The notes below the pieces were generated by a model that was not told where the DNA came from, searched no databases, and was given only the letters and a program-made list of their open reading frames with translations. A stretch of DNA of 64,000 bases from Veillonella_A intestinalis (GTDB lineage: Bacteria; Bacillota; Negativicutes; Veillonellales; Veillonellaceae): the NCBI RefSeq assembly GCF_943192895.1, contig NZ_CALPCB010000007.1, positions 62,001-126,000 on the forward strand. The letters are read 5' to 3'. Positions 36,267-44,615 of the stretch are shown here, piece by piece (positions within the stretch are counted from its first letter, which is position 1; each line of letters opens with the position of its first letter). The translations under genes were made by a program, and so were the position numbers.

Positions 36267-37793
36267 TTAAATCTCCTCTCCTGTCATTGGTGGCTGTTCT
36301 TCCTGCATACCCTGCTGTACTGCTTGCATTCCTAACTGTTGTTGCATTGCTTGTTCTTGTTCCATCATGAGTTCTTCTTGTGTCTTAACTAGACCAGTAG
36401 TTTCAATACCTAGGCTTGTAGCAATACTTGTCACAAGATTACCTGTGTTAACAAATTGCATAGCGTCAGGTATCTGTGCCAATGTACCCATAAGTGTCAT
36501 GTATTTGTTGTAATCATGACCTCGTCCTAAGGCTTCCATACCAGTAGTAATAGTAGGATCAACAACACCATCAGGTAATTGTGCAATTTCCCCTTGGCTC
36601 ATTAATACGGTCATTACACGTTTAATCAGTGGTAACTGTAGTTCTTGCGATAAGATACTGTAGATACCACCTAGTGTGTCTTCAAGTTCAGTCGCAACTG
36701 TTCTGATTTCTTCAGCCGTAACTCGTTCTGCATTTCGCTGTACAACACTGGATAATAGAAAAGAAAAAGATAGCCGTTGTTCCAGTCGGTCTTGCAACTG
36801 TACGGCTATCTGTAAATCAGGGAATTTATTTAGTTGTAATGCTTGGACATCATCGGCGCGTCCTGAAACAAAGTCACCACTCTTAGCGTCTTGTAACTTT
36901 TTAGGTCTTGTAAGACCATTAGGGTTTACCATGAATATTACTTTTGACGCTACCATTGATACAAAGTTCAATGATTTAGACAAGTTTTCTAAACTCTGTA
37001 AGTCACCATAGTATTCTTCTACGAAAGACCTACCATAACTCTCACCGTCTTGCTTTGTCATTCGCAATGGAATATAAGGTGATTTGTCTAGTGGATAGTT
37101 CTGTTCACTTCCTGCTACGATTTGTTCGTTGATTTCCTGAAAAGAAACCCATTGGTCGCCATCACGTTGTATCTTCGTGTAGACCTCAATGTTATCTTCA
37201 GGTTTGTTTTCAGCGACTAATCCTTGCACTTCTTCAGGGAGTGCCATTTTAGCCACCTTGTCAACTGTAACCATCTGCAATACGTTTCCCATAGGGTCAC
37301 GTCTGATTACATATTGTCTCATTGTGTACATTCTTGCTCCACCTTCGGCAGGCGGTAAGAATAACAAACAGTTTCCTGATACCAGTAACTGAAGAAGACA
37401 CTCATTAATAGTGATACGGATTTGGTTGTCTTCAATGAAACGGTTTACCCGTTCCTCAATCCTCATGAGTGCTTGGTCTATTTCTGCAAGTTTTTCCTCA
37501 TCAACACCTAATGCTTGTAATTCAGTTGGTGAAATACCTAGTCTGAAAAATCGTTCATTCGGTGGGAATAATGCAAGGTTTAACTTACTGGATAAATTAT
37601 TGATACCTCTAGCACCCACTGATTGATACGGCTGTTCATACTTTGTCTGTTCGTTATCGTTTTCTTTTGGGAACAATGCAGGAATTGTTAGTTTTGCATT
37701 GCTCTCTGCCCGCTGTGTGTATGGGTCACGACTGGTCTTTAGCTTAGTGTACGTCTGTTTAGCGTCTGGAATAAGCTGTAAAGTTTCTGCCAT
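36267..37793 (-). CDS. Portal protein / head-tail connector (T7 gp8-like)
   Basis: 508 residues (T7 gp8 536). Characteristic N-terminus (YTKLKTSRDPYTQRAESNAKLTIPALFPKE), PYQSVGARGINNLSSKLNLALFPPNERFFRL, and IPLRMTKQDGESYGRSFVEEYYGDLQSLENLSKS. Dodecameric ring for DNA entry. C-terminus Gln/Met-rich. Confidence 0.93.
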   Translation of the reverse strand: MAETLQLIPDAKQTYTKLKTSRDPYTQRAESNAKLTIPALFPKENDNEQTKYEQPYQSVGARGINNLSSKLNLALFPPNERFFRLGISPTELQALGVDEEKLAEIDQALMRIEERVNRFIEDNQIRITINECLLQLLVSGNCLLFLPPAEGGARMYTMRQYVIRRDPMGNVLQMVTVDKVAKMALPEEVQGLVAENKPEDNIEVYTKIQRDGDQWVSFQEINEQIVAGSEQNYPLDKSPYIPLRMTKQDGESYGRSFVEEYYGDLQSLENLSKSLNFVSMVASKVIFMVNPNGLTRPKKLQDAKSGDFVSGRADDVQALQLNKFPDLQIAVQLQDRLEQRLSFSFLLSSVVQRNAERVTAEEIRTVATELEDTLGGIYSILSQELQLPLIKRVMTVLMSQGEIAQLPDGVVDPTITTGMEALGRGHDYNKYMTLMGTLAQIPDAMQFVNTGNLVTSIATSLGIETTGLVKTQEELMMEQEQAMQQQLGMQAVQQGMQEEQPPMTGEEI

Positions 37794-37803
37794 AGGCTAC
37801 CAC

Positions 37804-38088
37804 CTACATGTTCAGCGGGTTTCCGCCACTACCACCAGTTGCATTCGTACGGTCAATCATTAGTGACTTACGACTGGTCTTCTTCTTTTTCTTTGTAGTA
37901 CCTAGTTCAGGTGCTTCAGGGGCAACTGCTTCAGTCTGTGGGACTAACTGTGTTGCCGTCACGGTAGGCTGTGGAATTTGTACTGGATTACTTTCAGCTT
38001 TCTGACTACCGCCTAATCCTAAAATACCACCTACTACCCGTGTGATAGGTTTAAAGATTTTTCGTATACCTCGTCCTATTCCGCCCAT
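37804..38088 (-). CDS. Tail assembly protein (T7 gp7.3-like)
   Basis: 94 residues. Basic N-terminus (GRGIRKIFKPITRVVGGILGLGG), a low-complexity Val/Pro/Thr/Gln middle, and a basic C-terminus KKKKKTSRKSLMIDRTNATGGSGGN. T7 gp7.3 has the same layout and a similar ending (KKSLSVARSSGGG). Placed directly before the portal as in T7. Needed for tail assembly in T7; the role is inferred here. Confidence 0.75.
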   Translation of the reverse strand: MGGIGRGIRKIFKPITRVVGGILGLGGSQKAESNPVQIPQPTVTATQLVPQTEAVAPEAPELGTTKKKKKTSRKSLMIDRTNATGGSGGNPLNM

Positions 38089-38264
38089 TAATAACTCCTT
38101 TCGTCAATACATGTGTGTAAATAATTAATAATTTCATCTCGTATCATAATGCACGCAAGTTTACCTTCAGCATTGAGGTCTTCACGTTTCAATATGTACT
38201 CATTGTTAAATGCTTTTAAGAGGTGTTCAGGTAGTTCTTCTGCTACTCGTGGATACTCACTCAT
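38088..38264 (-). CDS. Small unknown protein upstream of gp7.3-like gene
   Basis: 58 residues from ATG 38262-38264 (MSEYPRVAEELPEHLLKAFNNEYILKREDLNAEGKLACIMIRDEIINYLHTCIDERSY). GAGAGGTGA lies upstream within the end of the preceding gene, and the two overlap by 8 nt; its own stop overlaps the next gene start by 1 nt. Helical, no recognised family. Confidence 0.6.
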   Translation of the reverse strand: MSEYPRVAEELPEHLLKAFNNEYILKREDLNAEGKLACIMIRDEIINYLHTCIDERSY

Positions 38265-38739
38265 CGTCTTCACCTCTCATTACTTTCAAAAAGCTACTTG
38301 ATTTATGATGATAGCCCCCACTTTTCATGTATCCATTCTCTATTAACTTTTGGTTAGCAGAAATTATGTTACCACCAACAATAAGTTTTGCTCCCCATGC
38401 ATTAGCAATACGTTCAAGTTCCCGCATGGCTTCTCGTTGTATACCTGCATATTCAGGATTAAGACACAAAACAGTTTCTTCTGATACACAAATTGCGTCA
38501 GACCACCATTGTTGCCCTATCTGAAACATTAAGACACCCACAAGGCTATCCTTACTGTCATACCATGTGCGGATAATACCAACCTCTTGTGCTTCTGCTA
38601 AAGTTTCCATAATAGCTTTCTTTGAGATTAAATGATTGACAATATTATGGGGTTTAGCAAGTCGTATAATTAAGTCTGCCACCTGTTCATATTCAACTTC
38701 AGGGTGGCGAAACTTGTGGTCTTTGATTACGGTGTCCAC
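38257..38739 (-). CDS. GNAT-like acetyltransferase-fold phage protein
   Basis: 160 residues. Sequence pattern resembles the GNAT fold: SLVGVLMFQIG (beta4-like), AGIQREAMRELERIANAWGAKLIVGGN (helix then beta5), and LIENGYMKSGGYHHKSS (the usual C-terminal (N/K)xGF motif). T7-like phages often carry a similar virion-associated gene between exonuclease and portal. The acetyl-CoA loop (Q/RxxGxG/A) is not clear, so catalytic activity is doubtful. Confidence 0.55.
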   Translation of the reverse strand: MDTVIKDHKFRHPEVEYEQVADLIIRLAKPHNIVNHLISKKAIMETLAEAQEVGIIRTWYDSKDSLVGVLMFQIGQQWWSDAICVSEETVLCLNPEYAGIQREAMRELERIANAWGAKLIVGGNIISANQKLIENGYMKSGGYHHKSSSFLKVMRGEDDE

Positions 38740-39464
38740 AATTTCACCTCTTTCGTTTTCTTGTTGTAATAGCCCTTACGTAAAATAAAGGCTAGTCGTG
38801 CATTCATCAATGCGTCTTCTTCGGTACTCCCATTTTTAATATAGGTTTCTACCACACTATCCCATGTGGCGGACTTATCAAGAATACGCTTAGCACGCAC
38901 ATCACCAATATGAGGGCAACCTTTGTAACCATCTGTAGCGTCCCCTATTAACGTTTGATATAAGTGGTAATAATCTGCGTCTTCTTTAGACACATCAAAA
39001 AATTCATTACGCATAAAGTCATATTGCTTACATGGAATACAACGAAAGTCCTTGTCACCACTAATGGCAATATCATCTTTACCCACTGTGATACCCACTA
39101 CGTCATCGGCTTCAAGTCCCTCGTACATCAATGTAGTGTACTCTTGGGCTATCCACTCACGCATTGGTTTGTAACATAATGGTCTTCGCAATGTATTTCT
39201 GTTAGCTTTATACTCTTCTGTTACCATTGTCTTTCGGAAATTTGTAGGGTGGCTTAGACACATCACTATTTCATACTCCCCGTGATGATTGTAGTGTTCC
39301 AGTACAACATCTACCAGTTCTTCTACGTGTTCATCAAAGGCTCGTTTAACGTCATCAAAATAGCAATGTAAAGTAAACAACCCGTCTTCCCATTCGATTA
39401 CCTGTTCGTTTCTATTGCAGGCAACATAAAGCAACATATCTGCGTCAAAGATTAGTTTAGTCAA
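38727..39464 (-). CDS. 5'-3' exonuclease (T7 gp6-like)
   Basis: 245 residues, FEN-1/PIN fold. Metal-binding Asp residues in LIFDADMLLY (residues 4-13), LEADDVVGI and ISGDKDFRCIP, then ATDGYKGCPHIGDVRAKRIL with the helix-hairpin motif. Removes RNA primers and degrades host DNA in T7. Overlaps the next gene by 13 nt. Confidence 0.92.
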   Translation of the reverse strand: MTKLIFDADMLLYVACNRNEQVIEWEDGLFTLHCYFDDVKRAFDEHVEELVDVVLEHYNHHGEYEIVMCLSHPTNFRKTMVTEEYKANRNTLRRPLCYKPMREWIAQEYTTLMYEGLEADDVVGITVGKDDIAISGDKDFRCIPCKQYDFMRNEFFDVSKEDADYYHLYQTLIGDATDGYKGCPHIGDVRAKRILDKSATWDSVVETYIKNGSTEEDALMNARLAFILRKGYYNKKTKEVKLWTP

Positions 39465-40032
39465 AACTACAACTCCTCTCTGTACACGCTTTACAGTTCA
39501 GTAAGTCCCTGTCAAAAACCAATGGGAAAACTTTAGCAAGTTCTTCTTTGATACCTTTGGCAAGTTCTCTATGTTCCTTTTGAGTTCTATTACATAATCG
39601 TTTCGGTAGATACTCATACCATGCTCTAAGATTCCCTGTGATTACCAACTTGTACATCATTGCTTTTGGCGCAAGTAATGCTCTGTCTTCATTATTGATG
39701 TCTTCGCCAATATTACAGTTAACATAGTTGTGTACTTGTTCGTTAAGTAGTTCTTGTAGTTTCGGGTTGTCTACCTTTAAACTTTCTTGTAATACTGTTG
39801 CACGGCTAGACTGAACAGTCATAGAAAAGTGCCTGTGTCTTGAAAGTTGTAATAGTGTCTGAATACTACAAGTAATCTCAAAAGTCGCATATGCATGCTC
39901 TAAGACACTTAAATGTCCTGCTTCAATGCAATGCTTTAAGACCCGTTCCGTTGCTTCTTTTTGGTGACATTCAGAAATGGCTTTACATAATACTTTGTCA
40001 TACTCTTGTGTATAATTAATTAGTTCTACCAC
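39457..40032 (-). CDS. thyX: Flavin-dependent thymidylate synthase
   Basis: 191 residues. The ThyX motif RHRHFSMTVQSSR at residues 65-77 (RHRxxSxxxxSxR) is intact, and HLSVLEHAYATFEI precedes it. Makes dTMP from dUMP using FAD, NADPH and methylene-THF. T7 lacks this gene; here it works with the phage dUTPase to supply dTMP. It sits between the DNA polymerase and exonuclease genes. Confidence 0.93.
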   Translation of the reverse strand: MVELINYTQEYDKVLCKAISECHQKEATERVLKHCIEAGHLSVLEHAYATFEITCSIQTLLQLSRHRHFSMTVQSSRATVLQESLKVDNPKLQELLNEQVHNYVNCNIGEDINNEDRALLAPKAMMYKLVITGNLRAWYEYLPKRLCNRTQKEHRELAKGIKEELAKVFPLVFDRDLLNCKACTERSCSFD

Positions 40033-40034
40033 GT

Positions 40035-40238
40035 TTACTCCTTAATTAAATCTTCAATGTCATCATAAAAGTCTTCTAATTCAGTTGTTAAGTCACCCCA
40101 CATAGCAACAACTTCTGATGGGTCACATGGGTCAATATCTAATATGTCTTCGACTTCCTCAATCAAGTTATTAAGTTTAGTTAAGACATCATCACCTTTT
40201 ACAAATGTCACGCCATTTATATTAATTGTAGTCATCAT
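40035..40238 (-). CDS. Small highly acidic protein, unknown
   Basis: 67 residues from ATG 40236-40238 behind AAAGGAGA. About one third of residues are Asp or Glu, concentrated after residue 27 (NNLIEEVEDILDIDPCDPSEVV...ELEDFYDDIEDLIKE). No family recognised. Such acidity is seen in DNA-mimic inhibitors, but there is no other evidence for that. It begins 18 nt after the DNA polymerase stop. Confidence 0.6.
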   Translation of the reverse strand: MMTTININGVTFVKGDDVLTKLNNLIEEVEDILDIDPCDPSEVVAMWGDLTTELEDFYDDIEDLIKE

Positions 40239-40255
40239 TACTTCGTTCTCCTTTC

Positions 40256-42130
40256 TTAGTGACATTCAGCCCAGTTCTTTCCAATTTTACCCTCGGTGTC
40301 TAACTGCACTCTAAAGTCAAATTCCTGCTGTACATCTCGTACTGCTTCTTGTGCTTCCCTCACTACAATTTCTGCAATTTCTTCTGTCTTACATGCACAT
40401 TGAAACTCATCGTGTACCCACGCCATCATTGCATAGTCACCATTCCAACCATGCGTAAGCCCAATAGCTTCCAGTCTTTCTTCTGTGCGTGTAATCCATC
40501 GTTTACAAATTAGTGCGCCTGCCGACTGTAGCAATAGGTTCAATGCACTGTGCAATGAGCGTACATGTAGTTTTCTACCATCAAGACCAACTAGATACTT
40601 ACGTTTCCAGTCACGTTTCTTTTTGGCAATACTATAAGGCGCTAATGTGTTCTTGATACTGCTAGACAAATTCTTAATAGCAGGGGTGTTCTTCAGGAAT
40701 TTCTCTTTGAGTTTCTTACCGTGTTCTGCACTACCACCAACGATTTCACCGATTTTAGCATTACCACCACCATACAGAAATGCATAGATAAATGTCTTAG
40801 CTTGATTTCGTGTTTCAAGTCCTGCATTCATTTGATTAGCCGTATGAATATCACCATTTAGAATTTCGTGGGCATACTCCCCTTTATCGTATGGATACAA
40901 ATAGTGAGCAAGACAACGCAATTCAAGACCACTACAGTCTACGCCTGCTTGTACCCACCCTTGAGGTACTCCAAAGAGTTCCCTACACTCTTTTCCATAT
41001 TCAGCATTCACGGCAGGTACTTGTGCTACATTTGGTCTGTTGTGCGTGGCTCGTCCTGATACTGCACCATTAGGATTGATACGCCCATGTATCTTTCCAT
41101 CTTCGCCTACCATTTTTAGCCATGCGTTTTGCCCGTCTACCAACTGACCTAATCGTTTAGACAACATAAAAGACTTACTGTAAAGATTAGCTATGTGTCT
41201 TACTTCAGCGCCTGCATTTGGGTCATGGTTGATACCCTTTAGTGTTTCATCATTTAACTTGAGTTTCCTACTTGTTTCATTCCCATCAACGTCATATTCA
41301 ATCTCATACATGCTGTCTAAAAATTTGTACTTGTAGTAATCTTGCAAGATGTATTGTAACTGTAATCTACTATTAGGGTTAAACTCTTTGTACTTCTGCA
41401 CTGGTACATCTTTCTTGTATCCTAATCGTTTATTATCACGTTTAGGTATAAATACCTTATCAGGTATCTTTGGCGCATACTCAGTGAGTTCTTGAGTTAC
41501 TTTTAGGTACTCTTGCTCTAACTCCATTTTGAGTAATAGGGCTTTCTTTAAATCAAAAGGAAACCCATTGTGTTCCATCTTCTGACACAACCATTGTGCC
41601 TTATGTTCAATCACACTGGCGTGTTCAGTAAACCCTGTAGACACCAGTTTGTTATATAGTGTTTGAGTTACAACAACGTCTTGTTCGCAATACTCTAACA
41701 TGTCTTCGTTAAAGTCTACCCATGCTGTTTCGTTGTCTTCAGCGTATGTGCCTTTTAGACACCCTAAACGATAGCCAAAGGCTTTTAGACTGTATCTACC
41801 AAAAAGATTACTTGGTAATATCTTACGCCTTACTAATGGGGCGTCATAGTCGTTGATGTTAGAGTAGACCAATCTAGCTAATACTAATGTGTCTACCACT
41901 TTATCTCTGTCAAACTTTACGTCATACAGTTTTTCAAGTGCAGGTATATCAAAGGCAATGACATTATGTCCACAAATTAAATCACCGTTACATAAGTGTG
42001 AGATAGCCTTTTGTATTTCATTTGGTCTATACATAAAGCGTTCGCCTGTGTTACTATCAATGATTACCATGCAATGTACCTTAGTAATTGTGTCTAGTAA
42101 ACCGTCTGTTTCAATATCAAAAAATAGCAA
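40256..42130 (-). CDS. Family A DNA polymerase (T7 gp5-like)
   Basis: 624 residues. 3'-5' exonuclease motif DIETDG at residues 5-10, then CGHNVIAFDIPALEKL. Polymerase motifs: A (QAGVDCSGLELRCLAHYL), B (NQAKTFIYAFLYGGG), C (WVHDEFQ), plus INPNGAVSGRATHNRPNVAQVP. About 80 residues shorter than T7 gp5 (704); the missing part falls before FNPNSR, where T7 carries its thioredoxin-binding loop, so processivity may not rely on host thioredoxin. Replicates the phage genome. Confidence 0.95.
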   Translation of the reverse strand: MLFFDIETDGLLDTITKVHCMVIIDSNTGERFMYRPNEIQKAISHLCNGDLICGHNVIAFDIPALEKLYDVKFDRDKVVDTLVLARLVYSNINDYDAPLVRRKILPSNLFGRYSLKAFGYRLGCLKGTYAEDNETAWVDFNEDMLEYCEQDVVVTQTLYNKLVSTGFTEHASVIEHKAQWLCQKMEHNGFPFDLKKALLLKMELEQEYLKVTQELTEYAPKIPDKVFIPKRDNKRLGYKKDVPVQKYKEFNPNSRLQLQYILQDYYKYKFLDSMYEIEYDVDGNETSRKLKLNDETLKGINHDPNAGAEVRHIANLYSKSFMLSKRLGQLVDGQNAWLKMVGEDGKIHGRINPNGAVSGRATHNRPNVAQVPAVNAEYGKECRELFGVPQGWVQAGVDCSGLELRCLAHYLYPYDKGEYAHEILNGDIHTANQMNAGLETRNQAKTFIYAFLYGGGNAKIGEIVGGSAEHGKKLKEKFLKNTPAIKNLSSSIKNTLAPYSIAKKKRDWKRKYLVGLDGRKLHVRSLHSALNLLLQSAGALICKRWITRTEERLEAIGLTHGWNGDYAMMAWVHDEFQCACKTEEIAEIVVREAQEAVRDVQQEFDFRVQLDTEGKIGKNWAECH

Positions 42131-42136
42131 GACACA

Positions 42137-42451
42137 TCACCAACTTACACGATACAATAACTGTTCCCCATTGTTTTCTTCAAGGTCAATCATGTAGCCT
42201 TGTTCCACAAGAATACCTGTTACTTCCTTGTCTACATCAGCTTCTACTTCGTCTTTATAAAAGTAAACTGGGATAGATGATTCTTTTTCAAGTTCATCAG
42301 CAAGGCGGAACGTGATGTTCGCATAGATTTCTGCAAGGCGTGCCTTAATGATTTTGCTTTTCCACACCTTTTCTTTTTCGCTTTGTTGCTCTTTTGCTTC
42401 CGTTGCAACGATCACATTAATCGGTAATAGTTCTTCAATATGTTGTTCCAT
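42137..42451 (-). CDS. Unknown small phage protein
   Basis: 104 residues, not recognised. A central helix (EKEKVWKSKIIKARLAEIYANITFRLADELEKE) is followed by a short beta segment (IPVYFYKDEVEADVDKEVTGILVEQGYMIDLEE). 6 nt upstream of the DNA polymerase gene in the replication block. ATG preceded by AAAGGAGAACAC. Confidence 0.6.
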   Translation of the reverse strand: MEQHIEELLPINVIVATEAKEQQSEKEKVWKSKIIKARLAEIYANITFRLADELEKESSIPVYFYKDEVEADVDKEVTGILVEQGYMIDLEENNGEQLLYRVSW

Positions 42452-42472
42452 AATGTGTTCTCCTTTGAATAA

Positions 42473-42646
42473 TTATTTTAAGCGTTTTTCAAGGTTGTCA
42501 ATGTCCTGTTTGTTACGCTTCATTGTGATAAAGTGCCATTCGTTTTGAGTTTTCAAAAGTTCAATCTTCTTCTTAATGGCTTTAATTTGTAATGCTCGTA
42601 AACCTTTAATGAGTAAATCAAGCGTATTAACTAGAAAGACTAACAT
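42473..42646 (-). CDS. Small basic protein, unknown
   Basis: 57 residues starting MLVFLVNTLDLLIKGLRALQ. One N-terminal hydrophobic helix, then a long Lys-rich coiled-coil-like helix (IKAIKKKIELLKTQNEWHFI...KQDIDNLEKRLK). GAGGAGTGA precedes ATG 42644-42646 and contains the stop codon of the preceding frame. The pattern would suit a small membrane-associated protein. No family recognised. Confidence 0.6.
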   Translation of the reverse strand: MLVFLVNTLDLLIKGLRALQIKAIKKKIELLKTQNEWHFITMKRNKQDIDNLEKRLK

Positions 42647-42650
42647 ATCT

Positions 42651-42827
42651 TCACTCCTCTACTAACTTGTTCCATTTGGTTAAGATTTTGTTGAGTAAGA
42701 CACGCTTAATTGCTAACTCATAGATTTCGTTGCGTTTATCTTACGTACATAGTTCGTCTAATAAATCTTCAGACATGTTGTTTAAATACGTATCAAATTC
42801 TTCAAACATTTCTTCAAAAGTTTTCAT
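42651..42827 (-). pseudogene. Small gene interrupted by an in-frame TAA
   Basis: The frame begins MKTFEEMFEEFDTYLNNMSE at ATG 42825-42827 with GAGGAGAG upstream, stops at TAA 42741-42743 after 28 codons, then stays open for 29 more codons in the same frame (DKRNEIYELAIKRV...) to TGA at 42651-42653, which overlaps the RBS of the next gene. The layout suggests an original 58-residue protein with a nonsense mutation. Alternatively the 28-residue peptide is the product. Confidence 0.55.
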
Positions 42828-43590
42828 TTTGCGTGCTCTCCTCATCAAAGTCAGGTACTCTCAATCGGTTAGTACCTTTGTCAAAATATAAATAACCACC
42901 TAGACCAGTATCACCTGTACACCTACATTTCAGTATGCGTACTTTTAATCGGTTCTTTTCTTTGGTTTCAGTGGCTTGTTGATTCCGTTCTAATGCAATA
43001 ATGGTGTCTGATAGTTGTGCCAGTGACTGGCTACCACGTAAATGATTAAGGCTAATTACACCACCTTCTTCGTGATTACTTGTGTCTGTACGTTTAAGGT
43101 GACAAATAGCTAATAACCCTACACCAGTTTCTTCTACTAGACTTCTTAAACGGGTCATCAATACGTCAATCATTTTACGTTCGTCTTTAGTATCAATCCC
43201 TGATACCGCTATAGACAAATGGTCTAATACCAAAAAGTCGCATTTTTCAGACACCGCCATGTATCGCATTGCTGTCAATATTTTGTTTTCTGCTAGACTA
43301 CCAAAGTGGTTATATAAGACAAATTTACCTGTGCCTAATGTTTCATCAAAGGCTTTCTTATACTCCTCATCAGTTAGTCCTTTACGTGATATGTGTAGAC
43401 TTAGCCCTGTGTGTATACTCATGATACCCTTAGCTGTTCGCCTAATGTTTTCTTCTAACATCATCACGCCTACTTTTAAGTTTTTATTCATGGCAAGGTC
43501 ATAGGTCAATTCTCTTGCCATGGTTGATTTACCAATGCCAGTTCCTGCGGTCAATAATATTATTTCACCTTTGCGTATTCCTTTTGTCAT
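42814..43590 (-). CDS. Replicative helicase (C-terminal part of T7 gp4)
   Basis: 258 residues, RecA-like DnaB-family hexameric helicase core. Walker A GTGIGKST near residue 20, Walker B DFLVLDHLSI, motif 3 GVGLLAICHLKRT, and LRGSQSLAQLSDTIIALERNQQ (motif 4 and Arg finger). It lies in the same frame as the upstream primase, separated by one TAA codon; the ATG at 43588-43590 is 3 nt after that stop and has no proper SD, so synthesis would depend on reinitiation. T7 makes both halves as one 566-residue protein. Confidence 0.88.
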   Translation of the reverse strand: MTKGIRKGEIILLTAGTGIGKSTMARELTYDLAMNKNLKVGVMMLEENIRRTAKGIMSIHTGLSLHISRKGLTDEEYKKAFDETLGTGKFVLYNHFGSLAENKILTAMRYMAVSEKCDFLVLDHLSIAVSGIDTKDERKMIDVLMTRLRSLVEETGVGLLAICHLKRTDTSNHEEGGVISLNHLRGSQSLAQLSDTIIALERNQQATETKEKNRLKVRILKCRCTGDTGLGGYLYFDKGTNRLRVPDFDEESTQNENF

Positions 43591-43593
43591 CTC

Positions 43594-44457
43594 TTAAGCA
43601 GGAATGTCCCACGGTAAGCTATAGCCCACTTCTTCTTCAGGTTCATTCTTCAGTTCGTCCCATAGTGTACTACCGTTGATAATGTTTTCAGGGGTATATG
43701 ATTTTGCATTGTCAATAGCTTCCATGAGTTCTTTACCATGGTTAGCTAATAGATACTCGTTTGGGTCTTTGTGTTGGCTTAGTAACACAACCTTGAGCCT
43801 ATCAGCTTCCAGTATTCCCTCAATGTCTTTTATTGCTTTTCTCCCTGCTTCGTCATTATCAAAGATAACTACAACTGTATTAAACTGCTGTAGCCACTCG
43901 AGATTACTTTCAAATGCCTTCTTTGCACCTTTTGCACCTTTGGGTAGACTTACCACTGGTACTCTGTTCGCATACATCTGTGACACTGTAAGACAATCAA
44001 TTTCACCTTCTGTAATTATTAATTGGTTTCCGCCATTGAATAGCTGTTGTCCAAAAAAGGTTTCCTTTAATTGACCTAAGACACAAAATGTTTTGTCTGC
44101 AAATCTTAATTTCTGCCCTGTGAGTTCACCATACTCGTCATAATAATTGGCAACTTGTACGGGCTTCCCTTTGTAGTTCGATTTATGGTACTGATATTTT
44201 CTGCACGTGTGTGCGGTTATACCCCTTTTGGGTAAATCTCCAAAGTTGCTTGAACCTAACAACTCGGAATGCTTCGTATAGGACTTATTTTCTTCACCAA
44301 TTTTAGCAACACTTGTAAAATCATCATCATTAATAAAAAGTGTAGTACCACACGAAAAACAATGGGTGTGACCGTCAGAATATCTTGACAAAGCGTCACT
44401 GCTCCCACAAGACTGACACGGTAAATGTGCTTCTATTAATCGTTGTTCACTTCCCAT
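43594..44457 (-). CDS. DNA primase (N-terminal part of T7 gp4)
   Basis: 287 residues. Zinc finger CQSCG...CFSCG (residues 14-36) for template recognition, then the TOPRIM fold: LIITEGEIDCLTV (Glu), VVIFDNDEAGRKA (Asp-x-Asp), and LSQHKDPNEYL. Ends at TAA 43594-43596 (sequence GYSLPWDIPA), right where T7 gp4 has the linker between primase and helicase. Combined with the helicase frame, the two make 547 codons plus the internal stop. Confidence 0.9.
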   Translation of the reverse strand: MGSEQRLIEAHLPCQSCGSSDALSRYSDGHTHCFSCGTTLFINDDDFTSVAKIGEENKSYTKHSELLGSSNFGDLPKRGITAHTCRKYQYHKSNYKGKPVQVANYYDEYGELTGQKLRFADKTFCVLGQLKETFFGQQLFNGGNQLIITEGEIDCLTVSQMYANRVPVVSLPKGAKGAKKAFESNLEWLQQFNTVVVIFDNDEAGRKAIKDIEGILEADRLKVVLLSQHKDPNEYLLANHGKELMEAIDNAKSYTPENIINGSTLWDELKNEPEEEVGYSLPWDIPA

Positions 44458-44615
44458 GCTTCACCTACGCTTCCGCTTATTGCTTCCCATAGGGTCGGGT
44501 CATCAAAAGTGCAACCTTTTGCAATATTAATAGCTTCTTCTTCGCTACTTGCTTCTACTATATCTTCATATTGTTGTTCTCTTAGTAAGACAACTTTATA
44601 AAATTTGGTCTTCAT
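44436..44615 (-). CDS. Small unknown protein upstream of primase
   Basis: 59 residues from ATG 44613-44615 (MKTKFYKVVLLREQQYEDIVEASSEEEAINIAKG...), with GAGGGGT upstream inside the preceding gene. Beta-alpha pattern like a small ferredoxin-like fold that begins with a strand and ends acidic. Overlaps both neighbours. No function assigned. Confidence 0.55.
   Translation of the reverse strand: MKTKFYKVVLLREQQYEDIVEASSEEEAINIAKGCTFDDPTLWEAISGSVGEAWEVNND

Noticed and set aside
36065..36335. Overlapping ORFs on both strands in the scaffold gene
   Set aside because: They arise from the Gln/Glu-rich low-complexity codons of the scaffold protein.
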